Source: Curvivirga sp965219885 (lineage in GTDB: Bacteria > Pseudomonadota > Alphaproteobacteria > UBA8366 > Aestuariispiraceae). From it: 64,000 bases of DNA. The notes under the pieces were generated by a model, which saw nothing but the letters and a program-made list of their open reading frames with translations, did no database searches and had not been told where the DNA came from. The translations under genes and the position numbers were made by a program. Of this stretch, positions 34,870 to 43,052 are shown piece by piece (within the stretch, counting starts at the first letter, position 1; every line of letters starts with the position of its first letter). Location: NCBI RefSeq assembly GCF_965219885.1, contig NZ_CBDCOT010000009.1, positions 124,001 to 188,000 of the forward strand. Direction: 5' to 3'.

Positions 34870-36816
34870 ATGTGCGGCATTACCGGATTTATTGATACAA
34901 GTCTTTCACAATCCTCTCAGTCATTGGAAGGAATTGCATTAACTATGGCTGAAGCAATCGACTATCGCGGCCCTGACGCTGCAGATGCTTGGTCAAATGC
35001 ACAACACGGTATAGCCTTTGCCCATCGTCGCCTTTCCATTATTGATCTTTCGCCTGCTGGAAATCAACCAATGGCATCTTCCTGCGGGCGCTTTATGGCG
35101 GTTTATAATGGTGAAGTTTATAACGCTGAGGATATTCGCAAAGAACTTATTACCCTAGGTCGCACCGAATATCGTGGACATTCTGACACCGAGGTCATTC
35201 TTGAAGGTTTTTCCGTTTGGGGGATTAAAGCCACTATTGAAAAGCTGATCGGGATGTTTGCCTTCGCCATTTGGGATAGACAAACCGAGGAAATCACTCT
35301 GATTCGTGATCGTCTTGGTATCAAGCCACTCTATTGGTCTATTCAAAATGGGAAATTACTATTTGGCTCTGAAATGAAAGCCTTATATGCCCATCCGGAT
35401 TGGCAGGGTGATCTACATCGTGATGCTATGGCTGCTTTCCTACGCCATAATTACGTTCCTGGTCCTTATTCTGTACATAAAAACGTACAAAAACTTCAAC
35501 CAGGTCATATACTCACTATCGATGGCAAACTAACAAAAGATCCTCGCATAGAAACTTTCTGGTCTATGGAAAATGTGATCCGTAATGGACATGCCAATCC
35601 ATTCCAAGGGTCTGATGAAGATATGGTTGATACATTGGAAGAGTTACTTTCCGATGCTATTAAACGCCGCATGGTCGCCGATGTACCCTTGGGAGCATTC
35701 CTGTCGGGTGGTATTGATTCATCTGCGGTCGTCGCGTTAATGCAGAAACAATCCGAACGTCCTGTAAAAACTTTTTCAATTGGCTTCAATGAAGAAGGTT
35801 ATAATGAAGCGCAACATGCTGCAATAGTCGCAAAACATTTAGGTACGGAACATACCGAACTATACGTTTCTCCTGAAGAAGCACGCAATGTAATTCCAAA
35901 ACTGGCCCATATGTATGATGAGCCATTTTCTGATTCCTCCCAAATTCCGACCTACCTTGTTTCTGCCATGACAAAGGAACATGTTACTGTTGCACTCAGC
36001 GGCGATGGCGGAGATGAGTTATTTGCGGGCTATAACCGTTACTTCCAGTCTATGAAGATAGGGGGCAGCATTGGTCGATTACCAATGTTTATGCGTAAAG
36101 GTAGCGCAAGTTTAATTAAAAGCTTCTCCCCTAATTTTTGGGACAGCGTCTTTAATTTGGTGCCAAAGTCCAAACGTCCACCTCAAGCAGGTGATAAGAT
36201 GCACAAACTTGCCAATGTTCTTTGCGAAGATGAGGATGGTTTTTATCGCCGTTTGATCAGTCATTGGACTGATCCAGAGGAAATCGTAAAAGATGCTAAT
36301 GAGCCAAAAGGCTTAATTTGGGATCCAAAGGTTAAAAACCTTACACCGAATTTTGTGGAACGCATGCGCTATCTGGATATTTGCACTTATTTACCTGATG
36401 ATATTTTAACTAAAGTAGATCGGGCTAGCATGGCTGTCTCTTTAGAGGCCCGTGTTCCAATCCTAGATCATCGTGTCGTCGAATTTGCTTGGAGCCTAAC
36501 ACCTGATCGCCTCATCAAAAACGGACAGGGTAAATGGCCATTAAGGCAGGTTTTATATCGCCACGTGCCTCAATCCATTATTGATCGTCCTAAAATGGGG
36601 TTTGGTGTCCCAATTGATAGTTGGTTACGTGGCCCTTTAAAAGAATGGGCAGAAGACTTATTAAATCCAACCGCTATCAATAAAACAGGCCTGTTAAACG
36701 CAGAACCAATTTGGCAAAAATGGCAAGAACATCAATCTGGTGAGCGAAACTGGCAATATTATCTGTGGGATATTTTAATGCTACAAGCGTGGTGTGAAGA
36801 ATATCAAACTTCGTAA
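34870..36816 (+). CDS. asnB: AsnB-type glutamine-dependent amidotransferase
   Basis: A 648-residue amidotransferase. The start is fixed at ATG 34870, which has GAGG 8 nt upstream and gives the required Cys2 (MCGITGF). The glutaminase half has DYRGPDAADAW and RDRLGIKPLYW. The synthetase half has AFLSGGIDSSAVVALM (near 270) and VALSGDGGDELFAGYNRYF. It is the only member of the glycan region on the plus strand and has its own terminator. The SGDGGDELFAGYNRY form is that of AsnB paralogues in exopolysaccharide/O-antigen loci. Uronic-acid amidation is one option, asparagine synthesis another. Confidence 0.88.
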   Translation: MCGITGFIDTSLSQSSQSLEGIALTMAEAIDYRGPDAADAWSNAQHGIAFAHRRLSIIDLSPAGNQPMASSCGRFMAVYNGEVYNAEDIRKELITLGRTEYRGHSDTEVILEGFSVWGIKATIEKLIGMFAFAIWDRQTEEITLIRDRLGIKPLYWSIQNGKLLFGSEMKALYAHPDWQGDLHRDAMAAFLRHNYVPGPYSVHKNVQKLQPGHILTIDGKLTKDPRIETFWSMENVIRNGHANPFQGSDEDMVDTLEELLSDAIKRRMVADVPLGAFLSGGIDSSAVVALMQKQSERPVKTFSIGFNEEGYNEAQHAAIVAKHLGTEHTELYVSPEEARNVIPKLAHMYDEPFSDSSQIPTYLVSAMTKEHVTVALSGDGGDELFAGYNRYFQSMKIGGSIGRLPMFMRKGSASLIKSFSPNFWDSVFNLVPKSKRPPQAGDKMHKLANVLCEDEDGFYRRLISHWTDPEEIVKDANEPKGLIWDPKVKNLTPNFVERMRYLDICTYLPDDILTKVDRASMAVSLEARVPILDHRVVEFAWSLTPDRLIKNGQGKWPLRQVLYRHVPQSIIDRPKMGFGVPIDSWLRGPLKEWAEDLLNPTAINKTGLLNAEPIWQKWQEHQSGERNWQYYLWDILMLQAWCEEYQTS

Positions 36817-36823
36817 GGTTAAT

Positions 36824-36863
36824 TTATTTATCCCTGCCAGTAATTGCTGGCAGGGATAAATAA
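36824..36863 (+). terminator. Hairpin terminator after asnB
   Basis: A perfect 17-bp stem (36824-36840 with 36847-36863) closes a 6-base loop. The arms begin and end with TTATTTA and TAAATAA, so there is a short U-rich edge. It lies 7 bases past the asnB stop and may also separate it from the following GST-like gene. Confidence 0.75.
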
Positions 36864-36882
36864 TTCAAGATAAACTACGCAT

Positions 36883-37533
36883 ATGCTAAAACTATATGCT
36901 ATTCCAGAAAGCCTCTATTGCGCCAAAACGCGTATTTTACTTCGTCATAAAAATCTCGAATGGGAAGAAATTTTACCTCCCGGTGGATATGGTTCTGACG
37001 AATATAAAACGTATATTCCATCTGGCAATTTACCCGCCCTTAAGGTCGATGATTTCACTCTCGCGGATAGTGAAGCTATTGCTGAATATTTGGAGCAGCA
37101 ATACCCTTCCCCTGCCTGCTTACCTTCTCATATCAGAAACCAAGCAAAAGTAAGAGAGTTATCTCGCTTTCATGACACCCGACTAGAACCCTGCGTCAGA
37201 GAATTTTTTGGTATATTTAACGGAGAGAAATTGGAAATCCCTAAAATCCAACAGATAACACAGAAATTAAATTTGTTGGTACACCAGCTAGACCAGCTCC
37301 TCAATGAATATATGAGTTTCCATAATGGATCACTCACGCTTGCAGATTGTGGCTTTCCAATTACATTTTTGTGGGTCAAAAAATTGGAACCATATCTTGG
37401 AATTAGGGTACCACTTCCACCGTCCATTCAAAATTATCTAAGCATGGCTTACTCAATTCCAGCAGTACAGGCTGAGTTAAATAGTTACCAACCAATCTTA
37501 GAGCAATTTTTGGCAGAAGAGTTTCAATCTTAA
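36883..37533 (+). CDS. Glutathione S-transferase-like protein
   Basis: A 216-residue protein with a thioredoxin-fold N-terminal domain (about 1-80). It contains SGNLPALKVDDFTLADSEAIAEYLEQQY, the cis-Pro and SEAI glutathione-binding segments. The C-terminal part is helical (about 90-215). The N-terminal YAIPESLYCAKTR has Ser/Tyr/Cys candidates for the thiol-activating residue. Substrate unknown; detoxification or maleylacetoacetate isomerase-like activity is possible. It lies 19 nt after the hairpin and converges on the HlyU gene, with the stop codons overlapping by 4 nt. Confidence 0.8.
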   Translation: MLKLYAIPESLYCAKTRILLRHKNLEWEEILPPGGYGSDEYKTYIPSGNLPALKVDDFTLADSEAIAEYLEQQYPSPACLPSHIRNQAKVRELSRFHDTRLEPCVREFFGIFNGEKLEIPKIQQITQKLNLLVHQLDQLLNEYMSFHNGSLTLADCGFPITFLWVKKLEPYLGIRVPLPPSIQNYLSMAYSIPAVQAELNSYQPILEQFLAEEFQS

Positions 37534-37841
37534 CAACGGCCGGTTTTTGCACCATCAGCAAAAATACGATCACCTTGTTGATCTATCACCTGCTTGCCTT
37601 TGCTAAGCGCAAATTCAATAGCTTCTTCGCGAGAATAGAAAACATCAGCGCGGATATATTCCCTTTCAAGATCACCATCATCTGTCGTTTTAACGATTAC
37701 TCCTGCAAGACGCCACTGTTTATTCTCAGCAGGTATTGGAGCTGCAATAATTTTATATCCCTCATAGATTTCAGGCTCTTCACGTTTTGCCGCCTCTGGT
37801 TCCTTTTCACCGCCACCAAATAACTTAGAGAAAAATGACAT
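37530..37841 (-). CDS. HlyU family protein
   Basis: A 103-residue protein of the HlyU family. The N terminus MSFFSKLFGGG is the usual start, followed by an acidic, low-complexity linker. The conserved beta domain is EIYEGYKIIAAPIPAENKQWRLAG, and FYSREEAIEFALSKGKQVIDQQGDRIF closes it. The name comes from a Vibrio transcription activator, but alphaproteobacterial members like this are short and their role is not established. It is last in the pseC-manC-hlyU direction, 14 nt after manC, and probably read through from it. Confidence 0.82.
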   Translation of the reverse strand: MSFFSKLFGGGEKEPEAAKREEPEIYEGYKIIAAPIPAENKQWRLAGVIVKTTDDGDLEREYIRADVFYSREEAIEFALSKGKQVIDQQGDRIFADGAKTGRC

Positions 37842-37855
37842 TTTCGTTATCCTTT

Positions 37856-39286
37856 TTATTTGCTCTCATCTCGTCCATATACATCATCAAGCCGCACGAT
37901 GTCATCTTCTTCAAGGAAATCACCTGTTTGCACTTCAACCATGATTAATGGATGTTCTGTCTTATTTTCAAGGCGATGATGTTGGCCAATCGCGATATAA
38001 GTAGATTCATTTGCATTTAGCTCAAACACATCGTCTCCGCGCGTCACCAAAGCCTGACCTTGTACGACAACCCAATGCTCTGCTCTTTTATTATGATACT
38101 GCAAAGATAAACTACAACCAGCATACACTGTAATTATCTTTGCTAAAAACTTATCACCTGTACCAATGTTGCGATAATTACCCCATGGACGATACACTGT
38201 CGCATGAAGTTCAGCTGAATTATGACCTTTTCGATTTAGCGTAGATACTAGATCTTTTACATTCTGCGCATAATCCATGCTGGCAACCAACAAGGCATCT
38301 GTATCGTTAACAACAATAACATCGTTCAGCCCCATAACTGCTGTAATACTTTCATCTGTTGTGTGAACGATTGAATCTTTGACATCTTCTAGAATTGGTT
38401 TTCCTCGAAGCGCATTACCATTTTTATCTTTAGCGGATGCTTCCCACAACCCTGTCCAACTTCCAATATCACTCCAACCGGCGTCAAGAGGTACCATAGC
38501 CGCTTTCGAAGTTTTCTCCATTAACGCTTTATCAATAGGATGCTTGGGAATAGCTTCAAAGTCTCTGATAGACAAACGTTGAAAATCTAAATCCTTTTGT
38601 AAGCCTGCCACAGCAATTTTCGCTGGCAGAATGATGTCTTCAGCATGTTCAACCATCTCTAGAAGAAAAGTTTCTGCCTTAAACATAAACATGCCGGAAT
38701 TCCAATAAAACTCCCCACTATCTATATACGCTTTCGCCGTTTGGGCATCTGGTTTTTCAACAAATTTATCAACTAGACATCCAGTAGATATATGCGTTTT
38801 TCCATCTGTCTTAATATATCCAAACGCTGTTTCAGGAGAGTTTGCCACGATCCCAAAAGTCGTTAAATACCCCTCTTGAGCGACGAGCGCTGCCCCCTCT
38901 ATAGCACGTGAAAAAGCATTCTGATTTTCTATAATATGGTCAGAAGGTAAAACAAAGATAATAGCCTCAGGATCTTCTTGGTGGATATGTAAACTCGCGA
39001 CTGAAATCGCGGCAGCTGTATCACGACCAACAGGCTCTAATAGAATTGCTCTGTAATCTAGTTTTGCCTCTTGTAAAGATTGGGCAACCAAAAAGCGATG
39101 ATCTTCACTACACACGATTGTTGGTTTGGCAAATTCCTTCCCCAATACACGTTCCACGGTATCAATCAACATAGGCTGGTCGGAATATAAAGGTAAAAAC
39201 TGCTTAGGGCGCATACGACGAGAGGTGGGCCACAAGCGACTACCCGCTCCGCCAGAAAGAATAACCGGATAGATTTTCTTATCCAT
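37856..39286 (-). CDS. manC: Mannose-1-phosphate guanylyltransferase / mannose-6-phosphate isomerase
   Basis: A 476-residue bifunctional ManC/AlgA-type enzyme. The N-terminal guanylyltransferase starts with PVILSGGAGSRLWPTSR (GGxGxRLWP loop), followed by FVLPSDHII and FVEKPDAQTA. The last 120 residues are a cupin-type type II phosphomannose isomerase with RPWGNYRNI and LSLQYHNKRAEHWVVVQGQA (metal His residues). It makes GDP-mannose from mannose-6-phosphate via mannose-1-phosphate. It lies 17 nt downstream of pseC, so mannose-derived sugars probably join nonulosonates in the same polymer, or the gene is a shared supply. Confidence 0.93.
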   Translation of the reverse strand: MDKKIYPVILSGGAGSRLWPTSRRMRPKQFLPLYSDQPMLIDTVERVLGKEFAKPTIVCSEDHRFLVAQSLQEAKLDYRAILLEPVGRDTAAAISVASLHIHQEDPEAIIFVLPSDHIIENQNAFSRAIEGAALVAQEGYLTTFGIVANSPETAFGYIKTDGKTHISTGCLVDKFVEKPDAQTAKAYIDSGEFYWNSGMFMFKAETFLLEMVEHAEDIILPAKIAVAGLQKDLDFQRLSIRDFEAIPKHPIDKALMEKTSKAAMVPLDAGWSDIGSWTGLWEASAKDKNGNALRGKPILEDVKDSIVHTTDESITAVMGLNDVIVVNDTDALLVASMDYAQNVKDLVSTLNRKGHNSAELHATVYRPWGNYRNIGTGDKFLAKIITVYAGCSLSLQYHNKRAEHWVVVQGQALVTRGDDVFELNANESTYIAIGQHHRLENKTEHPLIMVEVQTGDFLEEDDIVRLDDVYGRDESK

Positions 39287-39303
39287 AGTTTTTCCTATAT
39301 CAA

Positions 39304-40503
39304 TCAGTTTTGCAAAATACTTAACAATGTTTCTGCCACATATTGCGCATCATCAGTGGTTAGTTGCGAATATAATGGTAACGATAATTCTGACAAATAA
39401 TATTGCTCTGCGCCATTGAAACGCTCACCTTTTACTCTATCCTGCCAATAAGGGTGATGTGGCACCGGAGTATAGTGGATTTGAGTACCAATATTCTTAT
39501 CTTTAAGCAGTCTAACCACTTCTTCGCGTGATTTTCCAAGCCCCTTAAAATCAATTAAAACCGGATATAAATGCCATCCAACAGATTGACCTACAGAGCG
39601 CTTAATGGGCACAAGTAAATTACTATGTCCATCAAACATGGCGTCATAAGCGGCTGTCAAATCACAGCGTTTTTGCTTAAATTGGGTAAGTTTTTTTAAC
39701 TGACTAATCCCTAAAGCGCATAGGATATCTGGTGCCCGGTAATTATATCCTAAAACATTCATTTCACGATGCCATACGGGAGCATTTGAAACAGCATCTT
39801 CCGGTAAAGCCGTAAAATTTTCAGGTTCAAATTCCAATCCATGACTTCTGAGCTTCTTCATCAAAGATGCATCAACTGCAGAGCGACAGGTCACGGCTCC
39901 TCCTTCTCCCATCGCTACGGTTTTAACAGGATGGAAAGAAAAACAACAATAGTCAGAATGAGCGCATTGCCCAACTTTATACTCTTGTTCTTCTACCTCA
40001 TAACTTGTCCCCAAAGCATGACACGCATCTTCAACTATTTTCACATTATGAGATTGAGCAATTTGATAAAGAGCTGGCATATCGGCCATTTGACCATTCA
40101 TATGCACAATTGTTATCGCTTTTAACTGATCAGGGTCAGTTTTGCTTATTGCTTTAAGCAAGGTCTCAACTGTTACCAATCCAGACGTAGGATCAACATC
40201 GGCAAAAATAACTTCTGCACCACACATTGCTGCTGCATTTGCTGTTGCACAAAAAGTCATAGCGGGAACAATAATTTGATCTCCTGCCTGTAATCCTAAT
40301 GCCATATAAGCCAAATGAAGCGCCGCTGTCCCACTATTACAAACAACTGCATGATCCGCAGAAACCGACTGACAAAGCTGTTCCTCAAATTCCTGAACCA
40401 AGGGTCCAGTCGTCAAAAAGTCACTCTGCAACACTTTGACGACTTCAGCGATATCTGCATCGTCTAGGTCAGGCTTTCCATAAGGAAGAAATTTGTCACT
40501 CAT
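39304..40503 (-). CDS. pseC: UDP-4-amino-4,6-dideoxy-N-acetyl-beta-L-altrosamine transaminase
   Basis: A 399-residue PLP aminotransferase, the second step of pseudaminate synthesis after PseB. FLPYGKPDLDDADI and the L-x-S-D-F-L-T-T-G-P string at the N terminus are the PseC signature. VPAMTFCATANA follows, EDACHALGTSY carries the cofactor-pairing Asp, and FSFHPVKTVAMGEGG carries the aldimine lysine. ATG 40503 is preferred to GTG 40515. It lies about 24 kb from pseB, separated by two plus-strand genes from the rest of the pathway. Its orientation is the same as the main cluster. Confidence 0.92.
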   Translation of the reverse strand: MSDKFLPYGKPDLDDADIAEVVKVLQSDFLTTGPLVQEFEEQLCQSVSADHAVVCNSGTAALHLAYMALGLQAGDQIIVPAMTFCATANAAAMCGAEVIFADVDPTSGLVTVETLLKAISKTDPDQLKAITIVHMNGQMADMPALYQIAQSHNVKIVEDACHALGTSYEVEEQEYKVGQCAHSDYCCFSFHPVKTVAMGEGGAVTCRSAVDASLMKKLRSHGLEFEPENFTALPEDAVSNAPVWHREMNVLGYNYRAPDILCALGISQLKKLTQFKQKRCDLTAAYDAMFDGHSNLLVPIKRSVGQSVGWHLYPVLIDFKGLGKSREEVVRLLKDKNIGTQIHYTPVPHHPYWQDRVKGERFNGAEQYYLSELSLPLYSQLTTDDAQYVAETLLSILQN

Positions 40504-40677
40504 GCTTTGGTCCACTTTATTCTTTTAACGTCTATAAATTCGCAGATTCTTGACCATGTGCCAATAGAACATTCATCTCAAAAATACGATGCCCCGAAAT
40601 CGCCCAATTTGAGCCCAGAATTCGCCCTCTCCCTTCTTCATTACTAAATCAGCATTCACGTTGAAAAGGAAATCGTT

Positions 40678-41532
40678 ATGAAACTAAAGAGCAAATTTAT
40701 CACCCACCCCATAATCGCGCTAGCAGGCCTATTAACTCTAAATGCTTGTTTATATACTGATATTGCAAATGTGGAAAATCTGCGTACCACACAGGTTAGC
40801 CAAAGTAATAACCTTGCTTTTGAAAAAGCACTCGCCCAAGAATACAAACGTCTTGCACTTTATGAAGCTGATGAAATGTATGACACCACAGATGCTGGTA
40901 TTTTTGCTGCAAAAGGCCTAGCCGCCAATGAAGGAAAACGCCCGTTACCTGAGAAACCTGAAAACTGGGATTTGAACTTTGGAGTAGAACGTTTGGAAAA
41001 TGCGCGTATGCGCTTAACTGCCCTGATGGCACGTGATGCCGCATATCGTGCACCAAATCTAGCTGCCCAAGCTCAAGCTAGCTTTGATTGCTGGATAGAG
41101 CAAATGGAAGAAGGGTGGCAATGGGATCATATTGAATATTGCCAAACGAACTTCCAACAGGCCGTGATCAAACTGGAAAGAAAACTTGCCGATCCACACC
41201 GCGTTTCTTTCGATGTGAACGACACACGCCTTAATCATCTAAAAACTTCACAAATCATGCAAATCGCTGAAGAGGCAAAACGCCTAAATGCGCCATTAGC
41301 GTCCATCGTTGGTTATGCAGATAGTACTGGCAGTAAAGCTTATAATATGGAACTTTCCCTGGCACGCGCTGATGAAGTTGCCTCCCTTCTCGTAATGGCA
41401 GGATATCCGGCAGATCGAATTGCAATTTCTGCATATGGTGAAGATCGACCTTTGATTAAAACAGCGGACGAAACATCAAAGGCCGCCAATCGGCGCGTGG
41501 AAATCACTTTTTACACAAATCAACAATTATAA
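40678..41532 (+). CDS. OmpA-family outer-membrane lipoprotein
   Basis: A 284-residue protein with a lipoprotein signal (basic start, hydrophobic stretch, lipobox LNAC, lipidation at about C24). The C-terminal 110 residues are an OmpA-type peptidoglycan-binding domain: ASIVGYADSTGSKAYNMELSLARADEV, YPADRIAISAYGEDRPLIKT and AANRRVEI. The middle part is alpha-helical with a predicted coiled-coil look. AAGGA lies 6-8 nt before the ATG. It probably anchors the outer membrane to peptidoglycan. It is transcribed divergently from pseC. Confidence 0.87.
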   Translation: MKLKSKFITHPIIALAGLLTLNACLYTDIANVENLRTTQVSQSNNLAFEKALAQEYKRLALYEADEMYDTTDAGIFAAKGLAANEGKRPLPEKPENWDLNFGVERLENARMRLTALMARDAAYRAPNLAAQAQASFDCWIEQMEEGWQWDHIEYCQTNFQQAVIKLERKLADPHRVSFDVNDTRLNHLKTSQIMQIAEEAKRLNAPLASIVGYADSTGSKAYNMELSLARADEVASLLVMAGYPADRIAISAYGEDRPLIKTADETSKAANRRVEITFYTNQQL

Positions 41533-41563
41533 CTCAAATAGAGCCTTTTCGTTGTGCGGGGAC

Positions 41564-41587
41564 GGGCCGTCTCCCAAAAGCCGGCCC
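41564..41587 (+). terminator. Possible terminator after the OmpA-like gene
   Basis: A short GC-rich stem (GGGCCG 41564-41569 with CGGCCC 41582-41587) followed by ATTTCTTT. The stem is only 6 bp, so this call is tentative. Confidence 0.4.
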
Positions 41588-41710
41588 ATTTCTTTAGCAC
41601 AATATTTTACGTCTAAATTAATTTCATGAGATAAGTCAGCATTCTTGTCTGGTAAGGATTTCTATTTTTGCTATACTCATCATGATAAAAGCAAAAATAA
41701 GAGATGACCT

Positions 41711-42115
41711 ATGCAACATGATATTTATGAAGCAGTTACCCAAGACATTAAAGTTTCAGTAGAACCGATTTATTTGGAAGATCAATCCTCACCAGAAAAC
41801 GGCCACTATGTCTGGGCCTATAGCGTCAAAATAGAAAACAATGGGCAGAATCAGGTGCAACTCATTAATCGTCACTGGAAAATTACAGACGCTATGGGCC
41901 GTTCACAAGAAGTACGTGGCGCAGGTGTTGTTGGTGAACAACCTGTGTTGGACCCAGGTGAAAGTTACGAATATACAAGCGGCACGCCACTTCCAACACC
42001 ATCTGGTTTTATGCATGGAGCCTATGAAATGGAAACACCGACTGGCGACATGCTGGAAATCAAAATCCCAGCTTTCTCACTTGATAGTCCATATGAACCG
42101 CGTCAGGTACATTAA
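41711..42115 (+). CDS. apaG: ApaG family protein
   Basis: A 134-residue ApaG-domain protein with a fibronectin-III-like beta fold. The family pattern is VWAYSVKIENNGQNQVQLINRHWKITDAMG, then VRGAGVVGEQPVLDPGESYEYTSGTPL and PSGFMHGAYEME. ApaG was first named with cobalt/magnesium resistance; its biochemical role is still unclear. A weak AAGAGATGACC lies before the ATG. It is likely a single-gene unit between the OmpA-like gene and folE. Confidence 0.93.
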   Translation: MQHDIYEAVTQDIKVSVEPIYLEDQSSPENGHYVWAYSVKIENNGQNQVQLINRHWKITDAMGRSQEVRGAGVVGEQPVLDPGESYEYTSGTPLPTPSGFMHGAYEMETPTGDMLEIKIPAFSLDSPYEPRQVH

Positions 42116-42310
42116 AATTTTATTCCTCTGATCTGAGTAAGTTTCTTAGACGTAAGAAGGCGTGTTCAGTCAATTCAACTTCGCAGATAAGTAAGTTGAA
42201 AAAATAAATTATGGAATCATTGGAATTCGCTTGAATTCTGCCATTCACAACGCTATATGGCCTTTGGTTAACCGTTGGGTGGAGCCAATTTGGATTAAGG
42301 AATAAAAATC

Positions 42311-42928
42311 ATGTCTGTTGCAGCAAATACAAACGCTATTCGTAATGCATATGAAGAAGTAACCCGTGAAGAAGCCGAAGCGGCGGTAAAAGTTTTACTT
42401 CGTTGGGCTGGCGATGATCCAGAACGCGAAGGTTTATTGGGTACGCCTGATCGTGTTGTACGCGCATTTGAAGAATATTTTGTAGGTTACTCCGAAGATC
42501 CTGCAAAAGTACTTGGTCGTACATTCGAAGAAACAGACGGCTATGACGAAATGGTTTTGTTGCGCGATATTCCATTTGAATCCCATTGTGAACATCACCT
42601 CGCGCCGATCTTGGGCAAAGCCCATGTTGCTTACCTACCGAAGAACCGTGTTGTTGGTATTTCTAAATTAGCACGTGTGGTGGACATCTATGCAAAACGT
42701 CTTCAAATTCAAGAAACAATGACTGCGCAAATCGCAAATGTCATCACAGAAGTTCTTGATCCAAAAGGCGTTGCGGTTGTGATCCAAGCAAACCACCAGT
42801 GCATGAGCACACGTGGCGTTCACAAAAAAGGCGTGGATATGGTTACAAGCCGTATGACAGGTTTATTCCGTACAGATGCCCGTACACGCACAGAATTTCT
42901 TGATCTTGCTGGCGTTAACCGCCTTTAA
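42311..42928 (+). CDS. folE: GTP cyclohydrolase I
   Basis: A 205-residue FolE that opens the purine ring of GTP to give 7,8-dihydroneopterin triphosphate for folate synthesis. The zinc ligands are visible in FESHCEHHLAPI (Cys and His) and NHQCMSTRGVHKKG (Cys). GTPDRVVRAFEEY and LGRTFEETDGY near the N terminus are also conserved. AAGGA lies 10 nt before the ATG. It is preceded by a 195-nt leader with small AT-rich inverted repeats but no recognisable riboswitch, and followed by a strong terminator. Confidence 0.95.
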   Translation: MSVAANTNAIRNAYEEVTREEAEAAVKVLLRWAGDDPEREGLLGTPDRVVRAFEEYFVGYSEDPAKVLGRTFEETDGYDEMVLLRDIPFESHCEHHLAPILGKAHVAYLPKNRVVGISKLARVVDIYAKRLQIQETMTAQIANVITEVLDPKGVAVVIQANHQCMSTRGVHKKGVDMVTSRMTGLFRTDARTRTEFLDLAGVNRL

Positions 42929-42998
42929 GAAAGCGTCTTTTTAAACAGGCCTAGATGTTTTTCAACATCGACTGATCTGTTTTTACATGATAAAACCC

Positions 42999-43030
42999 AA
43001 ACCGACCTTTGTGAAAGCAAGGTCGGTTTT
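42999..43030 (+). terminator. Rho-independent terminator after folE
   Basis: An 11-bp stem AAACCGACCTT/AAGGTCGGTTT (42999-43009 and 43019-43029) with a 9-base loop, followed by TT and GTGTTTCT. It is about 70 bases past the folE stop and just before trkH. Confidence 0.75.
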
Positions 43031-43052
43031 GTGTTTCTAAGGGGTTTTCACA

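Noticed and set aside
42116..42310. A folate or preQ1-type riboswitch before folE
   Set aside because: Only small AT-rich repeats are seen and no conserved core that I can recognise.
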